Below the pieces are notes generated by a model. That model was not told where the DNA came from. It saw only the letters and a program-made list of their open reading frames with translations, and did not search any database. From Longimicrobiales bacterium (GTDB taxonomy: Bacteria > Gemmatimonadota > Gemmatimonadetes > Longimicrobiales > Gaopeijiaceae), in NCBI GenBank assembly GCA_028279425.1, contig JANQNV010000055.1, positions 1 to 45,013 on the forward strand: a stretch of DNA of 45,013 nucleotides, written 5' to 3'. Both the position numbers and the translations under genes were made by a program. Below are positions 15,500 to 24,000 of this stretch, piece after piece (within the stretch, counting starts at the first letter, position 1; each line of letters opens with the position of its first letter).

Positions 15500-16489
15500 A
15501 TGAAACGACTGTTCAAACGAATCACAGGCGGGATCCTCGTCGTGGCCCTGCTACTCGTGGCCGGCGGCGTGGGCTGGGAGCAGTGGATGCGGGCGAAGCT
15601 GAGCCGCGACATGCCTCCCCCCGGTCGGCTGGTGGAGGTCGACGGGCGCGCCATGCATCTGCGGTGCGCGGGTCAGGGCAGCCCGGTCATCGTGCTGGAA
15701 GCCGGGCTCGGACCCGAGGGCTCCACGAGCTGGGACCCGCTGTTCGACGAGATCTCCCAGATCAGTCGTGTGTGCGCGTACGACCGGGCCGGCATCCTCT
15801 GGAGCGAACCGGGTCCACGCCCCCGCGACGCCCACCAGGTGGTCGAGGAGTTGCACACCCTCCTGACCTCAGCAGATGAAACGCCACCGGTCGTGCTGGT
15901 GGGCCACTCGCTCGGCGGCCTGTTCGCCCGGGTCTACACCGACCGGTATGGAGACGAGGTGGCGGGCCTGGTGTTCGTCGACGCGTCCCACCCCGATCAG
16001 CTCGAACGCATGCCGCCGGAGGTGCGCGAGGCCATGGAGTCGGCCATGCCGCCGCTCAACACCATGCGGTTGCTCGCCGCGACCGGCGCGCTGAGGCTCA
16101 TGACCTCCGGGGCCGGGGGAGGCGTCGACGGGAACACCCCTCCGGTGCAGGCGCGCCTGCCCCAGTCCGTGGCGGGCCTCTCCGGCGAGTCAGCGGCGCT
16201 CGAGGCCGCCCTCGGCCAGGCCGGAGAGCTGACGTCGCTGGGTGACCGCCCCCTCGTGGTCCTCACCGCAGGCTCCGTCACCGACATGCCGCCCGAGGTG
16301 CCCCGCCAGGTCGTCGAACGGATGCAACGCGAGATCTGGCCTGCCATGCAGCGCGAGGCGGCGGCGCAATCGACGCGAGGGGAGTACCGGCTCGTGGAAG
16401 ACGCAGGTCACTACATCCACCACGACCGTCCCGACGTGGTGGTCGAGGCGGTTCGAAATGTGGTGTCGGCGGTGCGCGGCGGCGGGTGA
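15500..16489 (+). CDS. Alpha/beta hydrolase with N-terminal membrane anchor
   Basis: A 329-aa protein. Residues about 8-25 are a hydrophobic anchor or uncleaved signal (ITGGILVVALLLVAGGVGW). The catalytic core has the nucleophile elbow GHSLGG (Ser137), an oxyanion region LEAGLGPEGS, an AYDRAG block, and the catalytic His in EDAGHYIHHDRP (about 304). It is a typical alpha/beta-hydrolase_1 member; the substrate is not predictable. It faces away from the M14 gene, and the 180 bp between them must hold both promoters. The vapBC pair follows 46 nt after its stop. Confidence 0.9.
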   Translation: MKRLFKRITGGILVVALLLVAGGVGWEQWMRAKLSRDMPPPGRLVEVDGRAMHLRCAGQGSPVIVLEAGLGPEGSTSWDPLFDEISQISRVCAYDRAGILWSEPGPRPRDAHQVVEELHTLLTSADETPPVVLVGHSLGGLFARVYTDRYGDEVAGLVFVDASHPDQLERMPPEVREAMESAMPPLNTMRLLAATGALRLMTSGAGGGVDGNTPPVQARLPQSVAGLSGESAALEAALGQAGELTSLGDRPLVVLTAGSVTDMPPEVPRQVVERMQREIWPAMQREAAAQSTRGEYRLVEDAGHYIHHDRPDVVVEAVRNVVSAVRGGG

Positions 16490-16535
16490 GGCTCTGCACT
16501 TTCCACCTCGCCACCACTCAGGCTATCTTTCCACC

Positions 16536-16790
16536 ATGGCTCTCAACATCAAGAACGACGAGGCTCACCGATTGGCCCGAAGGCTGGCCGAGGCACGGGG
16601 ACTCTCCCTCACCGACGCAGTGACGGAGGCGCTGCGACAGGGCGTGAAAGCCGTCCACCGAGAGGTCGACGAAGACCGTCTGCTTCGCGAGGTGGGGCCG
16701 ATCCAGGCATTCCTCGAACAGCTTCCGGATCGCGACGAGCGAGACGCCGACGTCATCCTCGGATACGACGAACACGGTCTACCCGCCTGA
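16536..16790 (+). CDS. vapB: VapB-type antitoxin (Rv0623-like)
   Basis: An 84-aa protein beginning MALNIKNDEAHRLARRLAEA, with a ribbon-helix-helix-like N-terminus and an acidic C-terminal tail (LPDRDERDADVILGYDEHG) that would wrap the toxin. This is the Rv0623/PSK-type VapB family, which binds its own promoter and neutralises the partner PIN ribonuclease. The ATG at 16536 is only 46 nt after the hydrolase stop; a TATCTT at 16524-16529 could serve as a -10 box but no good -35 is seen. The toxin gene begins 2 nt after its stop. Confidence 0.88.
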   Translation: MALNIKNDEAHRLARRLAEARGLSLTDAVTEALRQGVKAVHREVDEDRLLREVGPIQAFLEQLPDRDERDADVILGYDEHGLPA

Positions 16791-16792
16791 CG

Positions 16793-17188
16793 ATGGTCCT
16801 CGATACCTCGGCCATCCTCGCCATCCTGCTCCGGGAGCCGGAGGCGTCGGTCATGATCCGGGCGTTGGCTCGAGACGACACCCGACTCGTGGGCGCCCCC
16901 ACCCTCGTCGAAGCCTCGGCGGTGCTCCAGTCCCGCAAAGGCCCCGGAGGCGAAGTAGCCCTCGACGCCTTTCTCGAACGGGCGGCCATCGAGGTGATTC
17001 CCTTCAGCCGCCCGGCGGCCCAACTCGCCCGCCTGGCGTACGGTCGGTTCGGTAAGGGCGTCGGTGATCCAGCCGTTCTCAACTACGGCGACTGCCTCAC
17101 CTACGGCGTGGCCATGGCCGAGGCCCAACCGCTCCTCTTCAAAGGCGACGACTTCGCGCGGACGGACGTGCTCCGGGTGGCCTACTGA
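16793..17188 (+). CDS. vapC: VapC toxin, PIN-domain ribonuclease
   Basis: A 131-aa PIN-domain protein. The acidic active-site residues are in place: Asp4 in MVLDTSAILAILL, a Glu in APTLVEASAV, an Asp in NYGDCLTYG and an Asp in LLFKGDDFARTD. VapC toxins cut tRNA or rRNA and block translation when the antitoxin is lost. It is coupled to the antitoxin gene with a 2-nt gap. Nothing suggests inactivation. It converges with the DUF885 gene 115 nt downstream. Confidence 0.92.
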   Translation: MVLDTSAILAILLREPEASVMIRALARDDTRLVGAPTLVEASAVLQSRKGPGGEVALDAFLERAAIEVIPFSRPAAQLARLAYGRFGKGVGDPAVLNYGDCLTYGVAMAEAQPLLFKGDDFARTDVLRVAY

Positions 17189-17303
17189 CGATCGGGCTTC
17201 GCCTGGATCCGATCCCGCCGTCCCACAGCCTCCGCCCGCGTTCCATGGCTCTCCTTACGCGAAGACGCCGCAGATGCCAAGCACGCTCGAGGCGCTCGGG
17301 GCG

Positions 17304-18980
17304 TCACCCCGACGGAATCGGCTCGAAGTCCCAGAAGGCCGCCACCTGGTCTTCGGTGCCGAGCATCTCGTACCGGATCAGACTCACGGGCAGCCGGCCG
17401 CTGGCCAGGAAGGCGTCGTGGAACGCCTTCAGGTCGAAGTCTTCGCCCTCCCGCTGCCGCATCTCGCCGAGCAGTTGCTGGAGCTGCAGATTGCCGATCG
17501 TATAGCCCAGACCGTAGCCCGGCGGGCGTCGCAGATAGATCTCGGCGTCCACGCGCGCGACATCGGCGTCGAGCCACGGCGAGCCGTCGATCATGTGTTG
17601 GGCCGCCTCGGCGATGCTCATCTCCCCGAGTTGCATGCCGATGTCGGCCGTGACGCGCGTCGCTCGAAAGATGCCGAAGAGGTACATGAGCTCGTGCACC
17701 CTCGGGAGGTGGTCGATCACACCGGCGCGCACCATCGGCTCTTCGAGGTAGACCGCCCATCCCTCGACCCGGACGCCGTCGGAGATGCGGGCTCGAATGG
17801 GGTGCTCGCTCCGCCGCGCGAACCAGCCATCGTACCGGTGACCCGGGATGACCGCGTGCAGGTGATCCGGGTGTGGGTCACGGAACTGTACCTTCTCCCA
17901 GAAGTTCAGACCCTCGGGACGCTCGATGAATGGCGCGTTGTACCCGAAGGCGTCGAAGTCCGGGGTGTCGTCCGGTAGGGTCAGGATGTCGGCCTCGGTG
18001 AGCCAACGACGCACGTTGCGGTCGGTGCTCCGCAGTCGCTCCTCGTACTCCTCGGCAGAGGGGGCGGGTTCGAGCACCGGCAGGTGCCGGTTGCGCGTCT
18101 CCTCCAGCGCGAGGAATCCCATGAGGCGCTCCCACTCCCGTTCGGCGAGCAGCGCCATCTCGTCGGCACTCCAGGGAAGCAGCTTCGCATGGCGCATGTA
18201 CCAGTCGAACCGCGCCTCGCCCACACCGGCCTCGGCCGTCATGCGAGGCGCCGCGGCATCCAACCAGTCCGCGAACTCCCGCACGGCGATCAGGGCGTCG
18301 TCGACGACCGGTACGAGCTCGGGTCGGCTTTCGACCGCCCGCTCGCGAAGGTCTTCGTACCAGCCGATGACCCCTTCGGGAGGAACGGCTCGGTACGGAT
18401 GACCGTGCCCGACTCCGTCCGCGTTGCGCATGTTGTAGCGCGCGAGCATGAGGAAGTCGGCGGCTCCTTCGGTGAGGTTCACCTTCGCCGATTCGACGAT
18501 GGTGGGCACGGCCTCGAGGCGGTCCCGGATGCGCGCGGCACGCTCACCGGTGGCCTTCATGTTCGAGAAGGCGAGCCGCAACAGCGGATCGACATACGTA
18601 CCGGGGTCCCGGGCCCAGGGGCGACTCACCTCGACATAGAACCGCTGCTGGGCGATCTGCGCCTTCACGGCCAGGTAGTCGGCCCGCTCGGGGATCGTCC
18701 AGGTGCCGGGATCGACGGCCTTCAACCGGTCTTCGAGAGCATCGATCGCCGCCACGCGCTCCGCGACCGCCTCGGCGCCGTAGTGCTCGACCCCGTGGGG
18801 AGCTTCGGGATCGTCGAAGGCGGCCGACCACGCGTCCAGCGCGCGAGCCGCCTCCCGGACATCGTCGAACAGACGGACCAGGTCGCCGTACCCCGGCGAC
18901 GACTGCGCCGACGCGGCGAGCGGCGCGACGGCGAGCTGTGCGAAGGCGAGCGCCAGGACGAGGCGTCTACTCGATCTCAT
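17304..18980 (-). CDS. Secreted DUF885-family protein (putative metallopeptidase-like)
   Basis: A 558-aa protein from ATG 18980, chosen because GAGG lies 6 nt upstream and a clean signal peptide follows (MRSSRRLVLALAFAQLAVAP, cleavage near ASA). ATG 18998 is an alternative. DUF885 hallmarks are present near the C-terminus: GVRVEGWAVYLEE and RPPGYGLGYTIGNLQLQQLL. The family is alpha-helical and resembles zinc carboxypeptidases; EGWAxYxE takes the place of a HEGWPGH-type block. It is transcribed away from vapBC locus 2, with about 196 bp of shared upstream region. Confidence 0.85.
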   Translation of the reverse strand: MRSSRRLVLALAFAQLAVAPLAASAQSSPGYGDLVRLFDDVREAARALDAWSAAFDDPEAPHGVEHYGAEAVAERVAAIDALEDRLKAVDPGTWTIPERADYLAVKAQIAQQRFYVEVSRPWARDPGTYVDPLLRLAFSNMKATGERAARIRDRLEAVPTIVESAKVNLTEGAADFLMLARYNMRNADGVGHGHPYRAVPPEGVIGWYEDLRERAVESRPELVPVVDDALIAVREFADWLDAAAPRMTAEAGVGEARFDWYMRHAKLLPWSADEMALLAEREWERLMGFLALEETRNRHLPVLEPAPSAEEYEERLRSTDRNVRRWLTEADILTLPDDTPDFDAFGYNAPFIERPEGLNFWEKVQFRDPHPDHLHAVIPGHRYDGWFARRSEHPIRARISDGVRVEGWAVYLEEPMVRAGVIDHLPRVHELMYLFGIFRATRVTADIGMQLGEMSIAEAAQHMIDGSPWLDADVARVDAEIYLRRPPGYGLGYTIGNLQLQQLLGEMRQREGEDFDLKAFHDAFLASGRLPVSLIRYEMLGTEDQVAAFWDFEPIPSG

Positions 18981-19118
18981 GGAGAACCTCGGCGTCATCT
19001 CGTCTCTGGAAACGGGTCGGCGTCCGGTGTCGAGCCTCGCGGCGGCTCGCCCGGCGGGCTGCATGGCGCGAACCTCTCGTGCCGAGGGACCGGCCGCAAG
19101 CCACGCCCGGCCGTCGGC

Positions 19119-19157
19119 TTGCTCTCCAGCGACGACATGCGCATAATTCATGCGCAT
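19119..19157 (+). promoter_or_regulatory. Promoter with overlapping palindromic operator for vapBC locus 2
   Basis: TTGCTC (19119-19124) and CATAAT (19142-19147) are 17 nt apart, a good sigma-70 layout. The palindrome ATGCGCAT occurs at 19137-19144 and again at 19150-19157, 5 nt apart, overlapping the -10 box and the expected start of transcription. Two copies of a palindrome in this position are what an autorepressing antitoxin would need. Confidence 0.6.
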
Positions 19158-19176
19158 GCACACAACCGAGGCACGC

Positions 19177-19452
19177 ATGAACCACCGAATCCACTTCCTC
19201 GTGACCGGCGAAGACAAGGCGCGCTACGAGTCGCAAGCCGCGGCGGAAGGACTGTCGCTGGGGGCCTGGCTGCGGGAGGCCGCCGAGCATCGGTACCTCG
19301 ATCGGCGAGCCCGCGCACCGTTTCGTGACGCCGCAGAGCTCGACGAGTTCTTCGCCCGCTGCGAGTCTCGCGACGATAGGCCCGAGCCGGATTGGGAGGA
19401 CCAGCGCCGGTGGATCGAGGCCTCCAAGCTGTCGGGCGTGGCCGGTTCGTGA
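19177..19452 (+). CDS. Putative antitoxin of vapBC locus 2
   Basis: A 91-aa protein from ATG 19177 (MNHRIHFLVTGEDKARYESQ). I choose this start because it has GAGG 5 nt upstream and lies beyond the operator palindromes; the in-frame ATGs at 19150 and 19156 lie within the second palindrome, at or before the likely start of transcription. The first 50 residues fit a ribbon-helix-helix: a short beta strand then EDKARYESQAAAEGLSLGAW. The rest is acidic and Trp/Arg-rich, as expected of a toxin-wrapping tail. The toxin gene overlaps its stop by 4 nt (GTGA). The family is identified mainly by position. Confidence 0.72.
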   Translation: MNHRIHFLVTGEDKARYESQAAAEGLSLGAWLREAAEHRYLDRRARAPFRDAAELDEFFARCESRDDRPEPDWEDQRRWIEASKLSGVAGS

Positions 19453-19832
19453 TCTTCGTCGACACGAGTGCGGTCGTCTACGCCGTGGGGCGAGCGCACC
19501 CCCTTCGAGAGCAGGCCCGGCACTTCTTCCGTCAGTCCCTCTCCGACGGCACGCCCCTCTGCACCTCTTCGGAGGTGCTGCAAGAACTCCTGCAGGTGTA
19601 TCTTCGCCGTGATCGAGTAGCCACACTCGACGCCGCGCTGGAGTTGGTGGAGAGGTCGATCCCGGTCGTATGGCCGGTCGACCCCGAGGATGTCCTGTTG
19701 GCTCGCGCCCTGGTGAAACGCCACCCTGGTCTCTCGGCCCGTGACCTCGTCCATCTCGCCTGTTGCCTTCGGCGTGAGGTGGGCTCGGTCCAGACCTTCG
19801 ACCGCGTACTTGCTTCGGCCTTCGACGAATAG
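19449..19832 (+). CDS. vapC: VapC toxin, PIN-domain ribonuclease (locus 2)
   Basis: A 127-aa PIN-domain protein starting at GTG 19449, which overlaps the antitoxin stop. Active-site acidic residues are visible: Asp5 in VIFVDTSAVVYAVG, Glu in SSEVLQELL, Asp in LSARDLVHLA and Asp in VQTFDRVL. It differs clearly from the VapC at 16793, so the two loci are not a recent duplication. A gene of unknown function begins 8 nt after its stop. Confidence 0.9.
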   Translation: MIFVDTSAVVYAVGRAHPLREQARHFFRQSLSDGTPLCTSSEVLQELLQVYLRRDRVATLDAALELVERSIPVVWPVDPEDVLLARALVKRHPGLSARDLVHLACCLRREVGSVQTFDRVLASAFDE

Positions 19833-19840
19833 GGACTGGC

Positions 19841-20689
19841 ATGCCATACACCTTCGAGATGACCATCAGTGGAATCGTTGCGGTGGTCCGCCAGAACGGA
19901 GGCGCCCGGCTCAGGGTCGTCGCACCCGACACTCTCCTGGGCAATCCCACATCGGGTAGGGGTGCGCCGAGAACGCTCCGATATGCGATCGATGGCAGAG
20001 ACCTGCTTCGCCATGATCCCGCCTACATCGTGGGCCGCACGCCGTCGCCCCTGCGAGGGCATCGCCTCGTGTTCCGGTTCGCGGGGGCGGACGCACGTCT
20101 GACGCTCCCCGACGACCTCCTGCTCCCCAAGATGTCCCGCTCCCTCCAGGACTTCGCGCCGGAGGACTGTCATCTTGCCGCGCAGTACGCCGAGCCGCAG
20201 GCCGGCGACCCGGTCGCCGCGATCCTCGACATCGAGCGGGGTCAGATCGAACCGCTGACCTGCGGGATGGCGAAGTTGGACACGATCCGGGGTACCGTAT
20301 ATGGAGCGGCCGACATGGCCTATGCACTCCGGTGGACCGTCGAGGGTTTGCAGACACCCCCGTCGCTCCAGCTGCAAACGCTCGAGGGAGCGGACGTCGG
20401 TCAGGCCATCGAACTGCAGCCGGACGAAGACGACCGCGTACGAGTCGGGCTCTTGAACCATCGAGCGCACCCGGGACAGGAAGTCGATCCCAGGAAGGGA
20501 AACGACGAGGACTTCCGGTGGTTCTTCGAGTTCCTCGAGCCCGACGTCCGCAGCCAGGTGATCCGAATCCTGTGCGGGCGCTCCGTGCCAGTGCCCACAC
20601 AAGTCCGGCGGTGCGCGAAGCGGGTCCCGTTGTTCGCATCCACCGGTGGGCAGCTGCGTCGGCCCTGCGAGTTCGGCGGCCCCGCCTGA
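19841..20689 (+). CDS. Hypothetical protein, third gene behind vapBC locus 2
   Basis: A 282-aa soluble-looking protein that I do not recognise. It starts at ATG 19841, 8 nt after the VapC stop, with AGGGA upstream. The first half looks all-beta (FEMTISGIVAVVRQNGGARL, then IVGRTPSPLRGHRLVFRFAG). The end is basic with scattered Cys (ILCGRS, RRCAKR, RRPCEFGG). There is no signal peptide or membrane segment. Codon use resembles the neighbouring genes. Its close spacing suggests co-transcription with the toxin-antitoxin pair, but no role can be assigned. Confidence 0.6.
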   Translation: MPYTFEMTISGIVAVVRQNGGARLRVVAPDTLLGNPTSGRGAPRTLRYAIDGRDLLRHDPAYIVGRTPSPLRGHRLVFRFAGADARLTLPDDLLLPKMSRSLQDFAPEDCHLAAQYAEPQAGDPVAAILDIERGQIEPLTCGMAKLDTIRGTVYGAADMAYALRWTVEGLQTPPSLQLQTLEGADVGQAIELQPDEDDRVRVGLLNHRAHPGQEVDPRKGNDEDFRWFFEFLEPDVRSQVIRILCGRSVPVPTQVRRCAKRVPLFASTGGQLRRPCEFGGPA

Positions 20690-21017
20690 CGAGGGCCGGC
20701 CGGGTTGGGGCACCTGCTCTGGAAGCTCGTCCCGTGTGACTCGCGCTACACCTAGACATCGAGCTATCTCGAGGAGGGCCGTGCGCTCCGGAGCGCAGAC
20801 TCTTCTATGAGCAGGAGCCGGGGTCACTCTCGCTTGACACGCAGACGACAGCGGAAGCCGTCGCACCAGGCACCGCCAGCCGGTCGCGTCAAAGACCCGT
20901 CAAACGACAGCTTTGGCGCTATATCCCCTTGCCCAACCCGGCTGTCGATCCATGTTCGCGAGCAAAGGCGGACCCAGCAGCGCCACTTCGCGACCGAGAG
21001 CCACCGGCCGAGACCTC
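20690..21017. other. Intergenic region before the sensor-regulator gene
   Basis: This 328-bp stretch holds no convincing gene. It contains a 16-bp perfect palindrome TGCGCTCCGGAGCGCA (20782-20797), which could end transcripts from the upstream operon or be a binding site, and the SARP-like repeats listed at 20887-20925. Confidence 0.6.
20887..20925 (+). promoter_or_regulatory. Candidate SARP operator and promoter
   Basis: The heptamer CGTCAAA occurs at 20887-20893 and 20898-20904, an 11-bp period. A TATATC that could be a -10 box lies at 20920-20925. Direct heptamers at 11-bp spacing ahead of a -10 box are the known binding pattern of SARP/AfsR regulators. The gene downstream encodes a BTAD-domain protein, so autoregulation is plausible. 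The 15-nt gap to the -10 is longer than in classic sites. Confidence 0.4.
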
Positions 21018-24000
21018 ATGCCTCGCTTCAAGCTACATCTCTTGGGATCTCCGCGGGTCGTCGGTGATGCCGGTATTCTCGTCGAACTCCCGCTCGGCAA
21101 GCCCCTCGCGGCCCTGGCCTACGTGGCACTCGAACCAGCGTCGGCGTCCCGCGTCCGTCTCGCCGGTATGCTCTGGCCGGGCGCGCCGGCGCCCCGAGCG
21201 CGAGCCTCGATCCGACAGGCCCTCTGGTTCATCCGCAAGCAGACGGTCCAGGAAGTTCTGGTGGAGGCAAACGATCGGCTGAGTCTAAACCCCGATGTGA
21301 TCGACCTCGACGTCCACCGACTCGCCTCAGCCCTGGACGGAGGGCGCCTGGATGCGGCTCTCGCTCTCTGGAGCACGGGGCTCCTCGACGGCTTCACAGT
21401 CCCTGATGCACAGCCGTGGCTGACATGGGCCGACGATGTGAAGAGTCGCTGGGAGGCGCGAGTAGGCCGCGCGTTCGAGGCCAAGGCTCGCGAGTCCCAT
21501 GGAGCCCAGCGCGTCAGGTGGCTTCATCGAGCGATCGGAGTCCGCTCCTACCGCCCAGAGACGTGGCACGCACTCGCATCCGTTCTGATCGACCAGCGCG
21601 ATATCGAGGGTGCCAGCGAGGCCCTGGACGGACTCCGACGCGTCGCGGAACACGAAGATCGCCAACTCGTGCAGGCCGCGGAGGACCGTCTACGCCTCCT
21701 CCGCCGATCAGTCTATGGTGACCCCGAAGAGCGACTGGTCCCCGACTTCGTGGGACGGTCCACGGAGTTCTCGGTCCTGATGGCCAGTTGGCGCGACGTG
21801 CTATCCCGCCGATCCAGAGTCGTCGGGCTATTGGGGCCCCACGGCATGGGGAAGACGGCGCTGGCTGACGAGGCCGTTCGACACGCCCTGCTGGACGAAG
21901 CGAATGTCGTCGAGGTCCGCGGCACCCGTACGGAAGTCGACATGGAGCTGGGTGTTGTCGGCAGCGTCGCTGCCGAGCTCCTCAAGCGGCCCGGAGCGGC
22001 AGGAATCAGCCCTGGCTCCGGTCAGGTGCTCCGGGCTCTTGTACCGTCAGGAGGCGAGTTCGCCGAGGTCGTCCCGAGAACCACCATGGTAGCCGACGCT
22101 CTCGGCGACCTCATGGACGCCGTCTCCCAGGAGGCTCCTGTGGTGTTGCTCATCGACGATGCGCACTGGATGGACAAGCCCTCCGGTATGGTCCTCCTGC
22201 GCGCAGTTCGGCAGCTACACGGAGCGCGGGTACTCATGCTCTGGACGTGTACGACGGGAGGCTCACAGGGCCACGGTGCCAGGGCGATTGAACACGCGGC
22301 AGAGGACGACTTGGCGACCCTGGTGAAGCTCGGGCCGCTGAGGAAGAGCGAGATCGCGGAGATGATCACGCTCCTCCTGTCCGAACGGGACGCAGGACGG
22401 ATCGATGAGCTCAGCGACCAGCTCCATTTGGCTACTGGAGGATGGCCGCTCCATTTAGTGGAACTGCTGCGCGACCTTCGCGACAGAGGTTTGGTCGCGA
22501 GGGATCGATCCGGCAACTGGACCCTTGATGATGACGTGCTGCAGGGGATGCAGCCGCCGTCCGCGTCCCTCCCAGAGGCCCTCGAGCAGAGAGTCCATGG
22601 TCTTTCGCATGACGCTCGCCGACTAGGTGTACTTCTCTCGGATCGGGCCGGTGCCATCGCCCCAGAGGAGCTTCGGAGCCTTGCGCCTGCCCACCCGGAG
22701 CGGGTCGATCGGGCGGTGGCGGAGCTACTGCGCCGAGGACTGGTACGATGGACCCGCGACGATCGCGTGCGACTCGCCCATGAGCTCTTGGGGCAGGCGT
22801 TCAGCTCGGCCGCTGCGGCGCCGGAGAGCGACGCTGTCCCGGAGCGTAGCCGTGCCAAGTCGATGGTCGCCGTCAGCCTCGTTTCGGCCGTCCTGATTGC
22901 GCTCGCGACCCTGGCCCAGCGAAGCTCAGCCACGCCCGACGATCTCCCGTTCGGCGGGGGCACGATATGGCTGCGGGACGCCGTTGGCTTCCATAGCGTC
23001 ACATACCGAGGAGGTGAATCCGCGTGGGAATGGGGCGACACCGTGCGGATCCCCGCAGGCTTCCATGCACGCGGACACCCCCAACGCTCTTCGGAGGGCT
23101 CATACGTTCTCGTGGGTGCCGTGGCCAGTGACTCTGAAAGCGCCCTGGATGCAGCGATCGTCAGGGACGGCGAGGTTCAGCAGGTCTTCTCGAGCGAGGG
23201 CGACGACCTCCTCCAAGCCGTCGACCCGAGCGTCCAGGCGGGAATACTCAGCGTTCAACACCCGGACACAACGCAGTTCCGGCACATGTTGGTTCGGATC
23301 AACCTCGACCAGGACGGCGACACGGCGGTCCTGGCTACAGGCACCGCCTCGTACGGGGGAACCGCTTGGAGCGCGACGGGTGAGCGCCTACTGGTCCACG
23401 TCGATGCCCCGTGGGACACCCTCCTCATCACCGATCCGGGGGGCCGCCGGCTGGGTGTGCTCCCGTCACCGCACAAGGAGGCGTCCGCGACATCGCCATG
23501 TGGTCCCGACCAGGTACTTGTCGAGACCCGTCCCCCAGCGGCCCTGCCCGAGTTCTGGATCTGGAAAGGCGATTGGGCCGAAGCGGTACGGATCAACCTA
23601 CGACTCCTTCCGGCGACGACCCCCACCTGTAGCCCCGACGGTTCGGCCGTCGTGTACCTTCACCGCCACGAGGAACGCACGACGCTCGTCCTAGACCCTC
23701 TAGACGGTGGTCCTCTTGCGCAGCTGGATATCCCTGCGATGGGGATCTCCCACACAATGTGGGCACAACCTGCTCAACCCGCGCCGACAGCTCTTCGGAT
23801 CACTGGCGCCGCGAGGGAAATGGCGCGGGGGGAGCGGCGGCGTCTCTCATCCGAGGTCCTGGGGCGCGACGGCGAGCCGCTGGTGCGAGCGGTGACTTGG
23901 TCCTCTAGCGACCCCACGGTCGTATCCGTCGGAAGCGGCGGGCTGGCTACGGCGAATCGGCCGGGTCGGGTAGTCGTACGCGGCACCGTCGATGGCTGGC

